A stretch of 12,005 bases of DNA. It comes from Bdellovibrionales bacterium (lineage in GTDB: Bacteria > Bdellovibrionota > UBA1018 > CAIPTA01). Below, piece by piece: positions 1-6,938 of this stretch. The position numbers and the translations under genes are program-made. Each line of letters starts with the position of its first letter. Position 1 is the first letter of the stretch. Below the pieces are notes generated by a model. That model was not told the origin of the DNA. It did no database searches and worked only from the letters and a program-made list of their open reading frames with translations. The stretch is taken from assembly GCA_021730855.1 (NCBI GenBank), contig JAKFYM010000160.1:1-12005 (forward strand), read 5' to 3'.

Positions 1-53
1 AGGTTACGCCCAGCGGTCATCGAAGCGATATTGGTGGCGATGCGAAGGCCCAA
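1..53 (-). CDS. fliC: Flagellin, N-terminal fragment cut by the left window edge
   Basis: Only the first 17 codons are inside the window. Read from TTG at 53, the product begins MGLRIATNIASMTAGRN. This matches the strongly conserved flagellin D0 start, in which an I-x-T-N motif is followed by a short Ser/Ala stretch and a Gln/Gly-Arg-Asn. Flagellin is the subunit of the flagellar filament and is exported through the flagellar type III apparatus. The TTG start is chosen because a GGAG Shine-Dalgarno element (62-65 on the opposite strand) lies about 8 nt upstream and no ATG or GTG exists in this frame before the upstream stop at 114-116. A sigma-28-like promoter lies just upstream, which supports the call independently. 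Most of the gene is outside the window, so length and paralogue identity cannot be judged. Confidence 0.75.
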   Translation of the reverse strand, partial: MGLRIATNIASMTAGRN

Positions 54-83
54 AACGCGCTCTCCAGATTCTACGTTCTCTAC

Positions 84-111
84 GTAACGGCATATTTGTG
101 CCCTTTTTTTA
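84..111 (-). promoter_or_regulatory. Sigma-28 (FliA)-type flagellar promoter for the flagellin gene
   Basis: On the minus strand a TAAAAAAA box (104-111) is followed after 12 nt by GCCGTTAC (84-91). The FliA consensus is TAAAGTTT, about 11 nt, then GCCGATAA, so the -35 TAAA and the -10 GCCG core are both present. Transcription would start near position 76 and leave a leader of about 23 nt with a Shine-Dalgarno element before the TTG at 53. The context (flagellin start downstream) fits class 3 flagellar gene control. Confidence 0.65.
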
Positions 112-174
112 GGCTAAGCGAGGGTTTCGCCCCATTTTCCATTTGCGCGCCGGCCCAATAATGCCTAGCCTAAA
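108..174. repeat. 9-bp inverted repeat between divergent genes
   Basis: TTTAGGCTA at 108-116 is the perfect reverse complement of TAGCCTAAA at 166-174, with 49 nt between the arms. The left arm overlaps the -35 box of the flagellin promoter, and the right arm sits just before the ribosome binding site of the small secreted gene. It could be paired operator half-sites or simply chance. Confidence 0.4.
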
Positions 175-186
175 GAAGAGGTACCT

Positions 187-522
187 ATGCGTTTGCTATC
201 CGCTCTCTTATTGTTGACTATATCAATCTGCGATATGGCTTTTGCCAACCGGCTAGACGACACTTTTGTGGTGCGTTCCGTGGGCGAAAAAGAAGCCGTG
301 CTCGAAGGCACGCCCAAGAATCTCAAGGCGGGCGACACGCTTTATTTTATCCGCTCCCCTTTTCAGTTCAAAGTCGCCAGCGTGAAGGGCGAACAGGTAA
401 CAATCGAGTTGCCCGAGAAACACGACCTGCAACCGTCAAACGCCTTAGTGCGCAGCCTCACATCAGGAATCAAAAAGGGGATCGACACCGAAGACCGGCT
501 CAAGAAGGTTCTTGAGGAATAG
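187..522 (+). CDS. Small secreted protein of unknown function
   Basis: The 111-residue product has a clear Sec signal peptide: Arg near the start, a Leu-rich core, and likely cleavage after Ala-Phe-Ala at about residue 20. The mature part of about 90 residues starts with alternating hydrophobic strands (residues about 27-80), with a K-A-G-D-T turn around 47-51. It ends in a charged, probably helical segment rich in Lys and Glu. No Cys or catalytic motif is visible. The strand-and-turn pattern resembles a small beta-barrel, but this is only an impression and I do not recognise the family. An AAGAGG Shine-Dalgarno element (176-181) precedes the ATG by 5 nt. The gene is divergent from the flagellin gene, so a link to motility or the envelope is possible but unproven. 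Its last 23 bp overlap the 3' end of the convergent exporter gene. Confidence 0.75.
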   Translation: MRLLSALLLLTISICDMAFANRLDDTFVVRSVGEKEAVLEGTPKNLKAGDTLYFIRSPFQFKVASVKGEQVTIELPEKHDLQPSNALVRSLTSGIKKGIDTEDRLKKVLEE

Positions 523-2812
523 AGCGCCGCACTCGTTCCCCGCGGTAAATCGGCCAGATCCACATACAAACCAAATACATGGCCACCTGACCCAGCACCG
601 AAATCCAGGCGATGCCCTTGAGCATTCCCGCTTCCGCAAAAAAGAGCGAACCAAAGCCAATCATCGTGGTGAGCACCGAGAGCTGCACGGCCTGCGCCAC
701 AAAGCGCGCCGAAGGAAGCGAGCCATAACCCTCTTGCTCGCGATGGCGCACATGCACGCCCATGTCGATCCCCGCGGCCAGCACCGCGGGCACCATCGCA
801 ATATTGAGGATCGAGAAACGCTCCCCCATTAGTCCCATCAAAGCCACCAGCACAAAAATACCCACGATCAATTGGAACTCCAAATCGAGCGCGTCGAGCA
901 CATTGCCGAAATCTAGCCCCATCACCACAAAGCTTCCCGCTAGGAAGACCAACATAATGATCACTCCATCGTGGGTGATGTGATGCAAAATCTCGGCGAA
1001 AATACGCACATCACTGCCAATCTTCACGCCGGGAAATTTTTCCCGCGCCTCGCCTAATAGATTGGAAAAAGCGCGTAGCGCCAGAGCCTGGTCTAGGTCC
1101 TCGGCGGGATAGGCCAGAACAATATTTCCGCTCTTGCCAAAGGCATCCCGCAACTGGGGCGGCAGATCCGCGCGGGTGAAGGGTTTAGCGCCCACGAGCT
1201 TGCGGATCTCGTCTCCGGCCATGCCCGTTTTTTCTTTTAGGTCGGCGTCCGAGAGCTTGGAGAGCTGGGTTTCAAAACGCTCGAGCTCGGCGGCGCGGTC
1301 TTCCATGTCTGCCGCCTTGGGCAGAACGCGGGGAAGGGAAATGGCGTCTTGCACCCGTTCCTTGCGGATGGGATCGCGCAGCCAAGCCGTGATCGCTGCG
1401 GCCTGTTTGGCGTTTTTGGCCAAAAGGGCGGCGGGAGTAAAAGAACGGCCGAAAAGCTCGTTCACGAATTCATTGCGGTCCCGCGTCTCCTGCGAAAGAT
1501 TGTGCATACGCTTGAAGTTGTACTCAAACTCCGCATTCCAGGCACCCCAAAGGCAAAGCAGCAGAAAGGGTGGAATTAACCAGCGCGCCTTGCGGTTCAC
1601 CGGATAGTACGCAAATGCTTTTCGTGCCCAAACAAAGCGGGGCTGTTCGCGCAGGGCTAGCCCCAGCACGGGAAACGTGAGCATATAAACTAAATATATA
1701 GACAAAATGCCAACGCCAGCGATTTTCCCAAGCTCAGAAAATCCGCGAAAGTCGCTAAAGGAAAGAATCAGAAAGGCGGCCGCCGAGGTGATGGCCGCGG
1801 AGCCCAGGGCGCGGCCCGTTTGTATGTAGGCTCTCTCAAGGGCACGCCGGCGCGAATGCCCCGAAAGCGTTTCCTGATGGAAGCGACGCACGAGATGCAC
1901 TCCGTACTCCACCCCCATGCCTCCGAGAATCGCCAGCAAAAATCCCGTGAGGATGTTGATCTGCCCCACCCAAATGCGCGCGGCTCCTAAGGTCCAGGCC
2001 ATGGCGATACAGACTGCCACCACCGTGATCCCCGCGCCCCTGAGAGTGCCCAGGCCAAGCACTAGCACCAGAGCAATGCCCAATAACGAAAGCCCAGAGG
2101 TAAATTGGATATCGCGCTCGATCTGCTCAGTGTCGTTCACCTTGTCCACATAACGGCCCACGAGCGCAACAGGCGGATTCTCGGGCAAGGCCGCCAACGA
2201 CTGGCGCACGCTGTTCACGAGGGTGCGGGAACGCCCCAAGTCTTCCGAATCAAAAACGGGCTTGGCCATCAGCATGGCATAGCGCCCATCGGCCGAAACA
2301 AAATGGCGGTCCCCGTTACTATTGCCCAAGCGCCGCAGACGAGCCCTGGCGCGCCGGAGGTTTTGCCGGCGATCTTGGTCGCTCTCCAAACCAAGGTCCA
2401 ACATGCCTTTTTTGCCGTCGTTCAGGATCACCCGGCCCGCTTCGAGCACTCCTTCGAAATCCGCCTCAGACATCAGGTATAGGGCCTTGGACCGCAAGGA
2501 ATACTCTTCACGTTCATGGAAGGTGTAGCGAATGTCGGGATTTTTCCCAAGCTCCTCAGCCACAAGCGGAAGCTGGGCCTCTGGATTTTCCATCGGCCCG
2601 AGCAGCACGATGAGGTACCCTACTCCGCCCACCTCTTTGGAGACTTCCTGCAAGTCCCTCACGCTCTCGCGCGTTTCGGGCAGAAGATCCGCAAGCGACA
2701 AACGAATGGGCAGCTGAAAGCCCTGGCTCACTCCGAGCAGGCCGAGCAAACATGCCAGGCTAAAACCCACCCAGCGGTAGCGAAGATTTAGTAATAGGAG
2801 CTTGGTGAACAC
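500..2812 (-). CDS. MMPL/RND-superfamily inner-membrane exporter
   Basis: The 770-residue protein has the duplicated RND layout. TM1 lies at about 14-31 and is followed by a periplasmic domain to about 233. A five-helix bundle at about 237-387 ends in a cytoplasmic linker. TM7 (about 411-425) and a second periplasmic domain (about 428-615) come next, then a final bundle at about 617-756. Both bundles carry the family signature with an acidic residue next to Gly-Val-His: G-V-E-Y-G-V-H at 300-306 and G-I-D-M-G-V-H at 681-687. Family members use the proton gradient to move lipids or other hydrophobic compounds. The substrate here is unknown; hopanoid- and mycolate-type transporters belong to the same superfamily. 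The start is GTG, because an in-frame TAG lies four codons upstream. No good Shine-Dalgarno element is visible, which suggests coupling to the oxygenase gene that ends 38 nt upstream. Confidence 0.9.
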   Translation of the reverse strand: MFTKLLLLNLRYRWVGFSLACLLGLLGVSQGFQLPIRLSLADLLPETRESVRDLQEVSKEVGGVGYLIVLLGPMENPEAQLPLVAEELGKNPDIRYTFHEREEYSLRSKALYLMSEADFEGVLEAGRVILNDGKKGMLDLGLESDQDRRQNLRRARARLRRLGNSNGDRHFVSADGRYAMLMAKPVFDSEDLGRSRTLVNSVRQSLAALPENPPVALVGRYVDKVNDTEQIERDIQFTSGLSLLGIALVLVLGLGTLRGAGITVVAVCIAMAWTLGAARIWVGQINILTGFLLAILGGMGVEYGVHLVRRFHQETLSGHSRRRALERAYIQTGRALGSAAITSAAAFLILSFSDFRGFSELGKIAGVGILSIYLVYMLTFPVLGLALREQPRFVWARKAFAYYPVNRKARWLIPPFLLLCLWGAWNAEFEYNFKRMHNLSQETRDRNEFVNELFGRSFTPAALLAKNAKQAAAITAWLRDPIRKERVQDAISLPRVLPKAADMEDRAAELERFETQLSKLSDADLKEKTGMAGDEIRKLVGAKPFTRADLPPQLRDAFGKSGNIVLAYPAEDLDQALALRAFSNLLGEAREKFPGVKIGSDVRIFAEILHHITHDGVIIMLVFLAGSFVVMGLDFGNVLDALDLEFQLIVGIFVLVALMGLMGERFSILNIAMVPAVLAAGIDMGVHVRHREQEGYGSLPSARFVAQAVQLSVLTTMIGFGSLFFAEAGMLKGIAWISVLGQVAMYLVCMWIWPIYRGERVRRSIPQEPS

Positions 2813-2850
2813 CGCGCCAAACTATCATTAGATTTCGTAGGAAGAAACCT

Positions 2851-3747
2851 CTAACGAAACAGCAGCGGTAAAGTGATTTTGGTCGGAGCTTTAGCCTTAG
2901 GAAACCGCAACCCCGCAAAACGCGCCAGCACCAAAGCCCGCAGCCGGCGCTCCTCCCCCCGCGCATCGGTATTGACTAAGCTATCGGCCAGGATGAGCGG
3001 CTTGGCGGACAAACCGCTGGCGCCCACCCGCAGGCTAAGGCTCAAGATCCCATGCCACTGCCCGAGGCCTCGAATCTCCTCGACAAAACGACCAACTGCT
3101 TCATCCAACACCGGCGCCACTTTGGCGGCCGACAATGCCCCCTCCAGGCAGGGCTTTGGATCGGTGAACCAACCATGCACCACGAGCCGCGCCTCGCGGG
3201 GATCATGAGTGCCGCGCACGGGAGTCACTCCATGGGGGATGCGTGGGTCAAAGACCACGAGGCGGTTGAAAAGCGCGGGGATGCGACGAACAAAGCTTTG
3301 GTACTCGCGATCTTGGGCATCCTGAAAGTTTTGCCAATAGGCAAGCGTCTGCGGACGCAGCAACATTGTCTCTCCGCCCTGGAACTTTTTTCTGCGCGGG
3401 GAGAGGGAAAACACATAAGCCCAGGGGCCATGAGGCAGGTCGGAGTGCAGCTTTTGCTCGCACCCTTCCACATAGTAACTCAACCAAGGAGGCGTGAGCG
3501 CGGCACATCCCAGAGTGGAGCGCCCCCAGGCTGTGAGCCGTCGCAAAAAATTCCTGTAGAGGACAGTAGGGAAAAAGTGATCCGCCGGAGTGCGCACCAG
3601 GGTGTACTGGTCGGGCACATGCCAATAGTCCCAAACAAAACGATCACTGCGCGTGGCTCGCGGATCTGCGAACCTTTCTTGGAAGGCCGAACGCAAGGCA
3701 GCAGCCTGCGGAAAGAACCCATCTTTGACCCAAACGGCTTGTTTCAT
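2851..3747 (-). CDS. 2-oxoglutarate/Fe(II)-dependent oxygenase, prolyl-hydroxylase-like
   Basis: The 298-residue soluble protein has the double-stranded beta-helix iron site of the 2OG-Fe(II) superfamily: His101-x-Asp103 in a K-L-H-S-D segment, a distal His172 in I-P-H-G-V, and Arg184 or Arg187 in R-L-V-V-H-G-W-F as the likely 2-oxoglutarate ligand. G-G-E-T at 124-127 and W-F at 193-194 also fit the prolyl 4-hydroxylase-like branch. Such enzymes hydroxylate a protein side chain or a small molecule, with decarboxylation of 2-oxoglutarate. Residues after about 200 form an extra C-terminal region of about 100 residues with no motif I recognise. No signal peptide is seen, so it is probably cytoplasmic. 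It lies 29 nt downstream of the response regulator and 38 nt upstream of the exporter, both on the same strand. This suggests co-transcription and perhaps modification of whatever the exporter moves. Substrate unknown. Confidence 0.85.
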   Translation of the reverse strand: MKQAVWVKDGFFPQAAALRSAFQERFADPRATRSDRFVWDYWHVPDQYTLVRTPADHFFPTVLYRNFLRRLTAWGRSTLGCAALTPPWLSYYVEGCEQKLHSDLPHGPWAYVFSLSPRRKKFQGGETMLLRPQTLAYWQNFQDAQDREYQSFVRRIPALFNRLVVFDPRIPHGVTPVRGTHDPREARLVVHGWFTDPKPCLEGALSAAKVAPVLDEAVGRFVEEIRGLGQWHGILSLSLRVGASGLSAKPLILADSLVNTDARGEERRLRALVLARFAGLRFPKAKAPTKITLPLLFR

Positions 3748-3776
3748 GGGCTTTCTTTACCATAAGGCAGGAGGAT

Positions 3777-4151
3777 TTACGCGCTCGGCTCGCAGTGCAT
3801 GATTTTCCCTAAGAGGGCATCCATGGAAAAGGGCTTCAGCAGAGCCCCGTGCACGTGGGGAGCGATACGGCTAAGCACGTCGGGGTTGAGCGAGGCGCTG
3901 ATCACCAGAATCGGCACGTTTAGGTCCTGATCAACCTCTTTGGACCGGCAAAGAATGTCGAGCCTGTTCTCTCCGCTGCTTGCGGCCCTAATATCGGTGA
4001 TCAAGCAGAAAAATCTCTGGTTCCTAATTTTCAGAATTGCTTCGCGCACACTGGTGGCCACAACCACTCGGTAGGACTGTTGCTCCAGAAAAGAAACCAT
4101 AGCTTGCACGAGGTCGGCATCCTCTTCGAGGATGAGTATAGATTTAGACAT
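3777..4151 (-). CDS. Single-domain response regulator (receiver only)
   Basis: The 124-residue protein is a bare CheY-like receiver domain with no output domain. By alignment to the family, the phospho-acceptor is Asp53 (I-T-D-I-R), the switch Ser is Ser85 (I-S-A-S) and the conserved Lys-Pro is Lys106-Pro107 (L-L-K-P-F). The usual Mg-binding Asp pair at the end of strand 1 is replaced by Glu9-Glu10. The Met-Pro that commonly follows the phospho-site region is Ala-Ala here. It probably still accepts phosphate from a histidine kinase, but none is encoded in the window. The ATG has an AGGGGG Shine-Dalgarno element about 5 nt upstream, and a sigma-70-type promoter lies at 4187-4215. It is the first gene of a likely operon with the oxygenase and the exporter. 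Confidence 0.9.
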   Translation of the reverse strand: MSKSILILEEDADLVQAMVSFLEQQSYRVVVATSVREAILKIRNQRFFCLITDIRAASSGENRLDILCRSKEVDQDLNVPILVISASLNPDVLSRIAPHVHGALLKPFSMDALLGKIMHCEPSA

Positions 4152-4186
4152 AACGCCCCCTTTGATAAACCACTATCTATATATAA

Positions 4187-4215
4187 ATAATAATTCAAGA
4201 TATCGGCCAGCTCAA
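4187..4215 (-). promoter_or_regulatory. Sigma-70-type promoter of the response regulator operon
   Basis: On the minus strand TTGAGC (4210-4215) and TATTAT (4187-4192) are separated by exactly 17 nt (4193-4209). The predicted transcription start is near 4180, leaving a leader of about 29 nt that contains the purine-rich ribosome binding site. The surrounding DNA is very AT-rich. Confidence 0.45.
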
Positions 4216-4454
4216 AAAAATCATCACCCGCATCAAGCAAAACACTTGTCCGTGTAAATTCGCGCCATAATTAAATTTATATTATTTATAATGGGAAAGT
4301 GATGGCAATAGCCCCCCTTGCGCGCCAAAATCTGTGGCGCAAGGTATCGCTGGCCTGTGCCAAGGCAGCCATCCAGGCCAGTGCCGTTTTAAGCGGCTCT
4401 ACACCGGATGTATCGTCGAAGAATACAAAAAAACACAATCTAACACATAGAAGA

Positions 4455-4484
4455 TTGCCTAGCAGACGCGTTCTCTTATACAAT
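4455..4484 (+). promoter_or_regulatory. Sigma-70-type promoter of tolC, predicting a leaderless mRNA
   Basis: TTGCCT (4455-4460) and TACAAT (4479-4484) are 18 nt apart. A start of transcription about 7 nt after the -10 box falls at 4490-4492, essentially on the GTG start codon at 4492. No Shine-Dalgarno element precedes that codon, which agrees with a leaderless transcript. Confidence 0.45.
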
Positions 4485-4491
4485 CAACGCG

Positions 4492-5721
4492 GTGAAAAAA
4501 ATTTTTCTTCCTTTGGTTTTTTGCACACTAACCGCACAGGGCGCTCCCGTCCGAGTGGACTTGCCGTCCGCCTTTCGTTTTGCCCTAGAACGTACCGAGA
4601 GCGTGGCCGTAGAGAATAGCCGCCTCCAGCAAACCGAAGCCCAGCAAAAACAAGCCCTGGCCACAGTGCTGCCCAATCTTGCGCTAGAGGCCGATTATTT
4701 TCGCCAAAAGGCGCCCACCACCGCCACCCGTTCCGACCAAACCACTGCCCAGCTCACCCTGCGCCAGTCGCTCTTTCAAGGCAGCAACTGGGCCAATCTC
4801 TCCCGGGCGCGCAACGAGATCGAATCCGGCCAGCAGTCAGTCCTGAACTCTAAAGTAATTCTATTTTCCGAAGTGGCCCGCGCCTATTATGAGCTCCTCG
4901 CCGCCGAGCAAGACCAAAAGAACCTGCGCACGAGCGTTACCCTCACCTCCGAGCGCGTGACCGACCTCCAGCAGTGGCGCAAAATTGGCCGTTCCCGCCC
5001 GGGCGAGCTCTTCACCGCCCAGTCGCAGCTAGCGCTCTTGCAATCCAACCTATTGGCGAGCGAACAAAGCCTGGAAGTGGCTCGCGATCGGTTCGCCTAT
5101 GTGACCGGCCTAGGCCGCGATTCCTTTCCCCACGAAACCATTGAACTCCCGAGCAAGCTAGAGAACTTAGACAGCTATTTAAGCAAAATCTCCCACCGTC
5201 CCGACATCGCCTCCCTCACCGCGAGCGCCGCCGCTGTGGAAGATTCCGTACGCGCAGCCTGGGCCGGCCACTTGCCAAGCCTAGACTTCACGGGGAACTA
5301 TTATTTGAAGCGAGCGCGAAGCCAGGAAAATATCGATTGGGATCTTACGGTCGGTTTATCCTTCCCCCTCTTTGCGGGAGGCATCGTGAGCGCCCGCACC
5401 CAGGAAGCTAGGGCCAGAGAGAATGAAGCAGATCTGCGGCTGCAGCAAGCAAAGCGCGAAGCGGAGCTTCAGGTGCGCACGGCCTATACGAGCCTGCAAA
5501 ACAATATCGCGCAAATCACCTCGCTCGAGCAGGCCTATGCCGCTACGGAAAAAAACTATCGCCAGCAAAACCGCGACTACCGCCTAAGCCTAGTGACCAA
5601 TCTCGATGTGCTCCAGGCCATCAGTCTTTTTCAGGAAACCAAACGCTCCCTCGACCGAACCCGCTATACGGCCGCCCTTGCCTGGGCGGAACTCCGGGCA
5701 GCGGTGGCACAAATCCCGTAG
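4492..5721 (+). CDS. TolC-family outer-membrane efflux/secretion channel
   Basis: The 409-residue protein starts with a short Lys-Lys signal peptide, probably cleaved near residues 17-19. It has the two internally repeated outer-membrane-efflux halves of the family, at about 22-215 and 220-405. Each half has long heptad-like helices, and strand segments follow Leu-Pro: L-P-N-L around 60-63 and L-P-S-L around 261-264. F-P-L-F-x-G-G at 291-297 is a typical second-half strand. The trimer would form a channel across the outer membrane and periplasm for type I or RND machinery. No adaptor or pump is adjacent, and the MMPL exporter at 500-2812 is not in the same operon. The GTG start is preferred because it begins the signal peptide directly, although no ribosome binding site is present. 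Length is slightly shorter than typical TolC. Confidence 0.9.
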   Translation: MKKIFLPLVFCTLTAQGAPVRVDLPSAFRFALERTESVAVENSRLQQTEAQQKQALATVLPNLALEADYFRQKAPTTATRSDQTTAQLTLRQSLFQGSNWANLSRARNEIESGQQSVLNSKVILFSEVARAYYELLAAEQDQKNLRTSVTLTSERVTDLQQWRKIGRSRPGELFTAQSQLALLQSNLLASEQSLEVARDRFAYVTGLGRDSFPHETIELPSKLENLDSYLSKISHRPDIASLTASAAAVEDSVRAAWAGHLPSLDFTGNYYLKRARSQENIDWDLTVGLSFPLFAGGIVSARTQEARARENEADLRLQQAKREAELQVRTAYTSLQNNIAQITSLEQAYAATEKNYRQQNRDYRLSLVTNLDVLQAISLFQETKRSLDRTRYTAALAWAELRAAVAQIP

Positions 5722-5760
5722 CCACTGCGCTCCTCTGCCGAATCCACGGCCCAGGCTTTG

Positions 5761-5802
5761 GAAAAAAGAATCGCGCTCACCCTTTAGGAGCGCCGATTTT
5801 TT
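5761..5802. terminator. Bidirectional intrinsic terminator between tolC and yciB
   Basis: GCGCTC (5773-5778) pairs with GAGCGC (5788-5793) around a 9-nt loop. The stem can extend through the flanking A-rich left arm and T-rich right arm with one bulge. Six T follow on the plus strand (5797-5802), and the A-run at 5762-5767 gives a T-run on the minus strand. The yciB stop codon (5784-5786) lies in the loop, so the hairpin ends both convergent genes. Confidence 0.75.
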
Positions 5803-6383
5803 CTGCGCATCCACCAAATCTCTAGCCCCATATAAGCCAAAAAAGAGAGCGTAAAGCCAATGCCTTTGAGAAACAGCCAGTTTTTTGTCGACCAAGCGAA
5901 AGCGGCCCAAGTGGCCAGTGCCGCATGTAGGGCAAAAAAAATCCCCAGCCGTAGGCTAAGCGCCGAAAAAAACGCGCGCAACGACTCGGGAATCGCAGCT
6001 CCCTGTTTCTGCGCCAGATACAGCAGCAGCGGTTTTTTTGCGAGCCAAGTGCCAAAGAGGAGAAGCGCAATCACGGCCTCCATCAACGCCGGCTGCAGCT
6101 TGAACCAAATCCCCTCCTGCGTAACAATCGAGACCAAGCCAAGCCCGACCACGAGGGCATTTCCTCCCCAGGTGATAGCCGAAACCCGGCCCTGGCTGGT
6201 CTTTTCCCAAATGATTTCCACCGCCCCAAAAGCCATGGCCACTAGGGTTCCCCAAAGCGGGCCATAACGATCCTCCACCACCGTGAAGGCCACGAGCGGC
6301 AGCAGCCCGCCAAAGAGGAGCGAGAGCGCGGCTTTTTTCTGGGGTGCGCGAGGGGGAGAAAACATTTGAGGCTTGGTTACCAT
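5784..6383 (-). CDS. yciB: YciB/IspZ-like septation membrane protein
   Basis: The 199-residue polytopic protein has about six hydrophobic segments (about 21-36, 43-59, 69-87, 97-113, 143-164 and 170-192) and a basic C-terminus. It follows the inner-membrane YciB (intracellular septation protein A) pattern: an opening L-L-P-L-x-A-F, a K-L-Q-P-A near 95-99, G-x-W-x-x-K-K-P-L at 111-119, and an N-W-x-x-x-K-x-x-G block at 168-175. YciB is linked to cell-envelope synthesis and the division machinery in enterobacteria; its mechanism is unclear. The protein is about 20 residues longer than E. coli YciB because of an N-terminal extension rich in Pro and Lys. Met7 is an alternative start. The ATG lies 12 nt after the stop of the thioredoxin-like gene, indicating one transcript. 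Confidence 0.8.
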   Translation of the reverse strand: MVTKPQMFSPPRAPQKKAALSLLFGGLLPLVAFTVVEDRYGPLWGTLVAMAFGAVEIIWEKTSQGRVSAITWGGNALVVGLGLVSIVTQEGIWFKLQPALMEAVIALLLFGTWLAKKPLLLYLAQKQGAAIPESLRAFFSALSLRLGIFFALHAALATWAAFAWSTKNWLFLKGIGFTLSFLAYMGLEIWWMRRKNRRS

Positions 6384-6395
6384 GAAAAATAGCTC

Positions 6396-6905
6396 TTAGG
6401 GGCCGGCTCTACCCACCTTCGCTCGTGCACTCTCGAGGGCCGCCCAAATTTTCTTGGGGTCGTGGCCCTTCTTTTCTTTGGTATTCTGCTCAAGGTCACC
6501 GGTATCGATCAGCACGGCGGCCTTGGTCTTTGGGTTCACCACCGCCAGCATCGGCACCCCTTTGGGCCGCTCCGTGAGTTTCGCCTCCCGCATGACTTGC
6601 TCCAATACCTTCTCTCCGGAAATGTTTTTATCGCGTCCGTTGTAGATTCCGATTTCCGCGAGCACGAAACGCTCCGCATAGGGCGCAGGATCGGCGAAAA
6701 TCTTATGCATTGATTGGCACCAAGGGCACCAATCTGCTCCCAAGACCACCACAGCAAGCTTCTTTTCTTTTGCCGCGCGCGCGAGGGTGTCGGCATAGAT
6801 CTTGGTTTGGTCCGCGCAGAGGCGGTAGATTTTCCCCGCATCATTGCAAGGTGCTTCAGCAAAAGCGGGACTGGTAGAAAGCAAGAGCAGGAGAAATATT
6901 TTCAT
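6396..6905 (-). CDS. Periplasmic thioredoxin-like protein with CPWC active site
   Basis: The 169-residue product has a signal peptide with cleavage after Ala-Phe-Ala at about residue 16. A thioredoxin fold follows, with W-C-P-W-C at 59-63 (active Cys60 and Cys63) and a cis-Pro loop G-V-P-M at 116-119. CxxC periplasmic thioredoxins reduce or isomerise disulfides, or feed reductant to cytochrome c or methionine sulfoxide systems. A second Cys pair (Cys20, Cys30) lies N-terminal to the domain and may form a structural disulfide. The residue set W-C-x-W-C resembles DsbD C-terminal and thioredoxin_7-type proteins more than DsbA (which has CPHC). It sits between a lipoprotein with four extra Cys upstream (33-nt gap) and yciB downstream (12-nt gap), in one likely operon. 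The ribosome binding site is weak. Confidence 0.85.
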   Translation of the reverse strand: MKIFLLLLLSTSPAFAEAPCNDAGKIYRLCADQTKIYADTLARAAKEKKLAVVVLGADWCPWCQSMHKIFADPAPYAERFVLAEIGIYNGRDKNISGEKVLEQVMREAKLTERPKGVPMLAVVNPKTKAAVLIDTGDLEQNTKEKKGHDPKKIWAALESARAKVGRAGP

Positions 6906-6938
6906 AGAGACAGGTCTACACCCGCTCCTACGCTTAGA

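Larger units (their letters stand above)
4152..4491. other. Divergent intergenic region between response regulator and tolC
   Basis: These 340 bp hold no convincing gene. From left to right there is an AT-rich block with the minus-strand promoter (4187-4215), a second AT-rich block containing a perfect TATAAT (4287-4292, plus strand) without a well-placed -35, and a GC-rich segment with three potential hairpins. These are CTTGCGC/GCGCAAG (4317-4323 with 4337-4343), TGGCCTG/CAGGCCA (4351-4357 with 4374-4380) and GCCG/CGGC (4384-4387 with 4395-4398). The tolC promoter comes last. A reading frame from ATG 4302 runs into tolC in another frame and looks non-coding. Confidence 0.5.

Noticed and set aside
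2..162. Open plus-strand frames at the left edge (to 87, 112 and 162)
   Set aside because: They have no recognisable product and are antisense to the flagellin start and its promoter.
500..522. Overlap of the exporter and small secreted gene as a possible annotation error
   Set aside because: Both frames are well supported and short convergent overlaps are common, so I kept both ends.
4302..4619. Frame from ATG 4302 running into tolC
   Set aside because: It overlaps the tolC 5' end in another frame, has a weak ribosome binding site and ordinary non-coding composition with hairpins.
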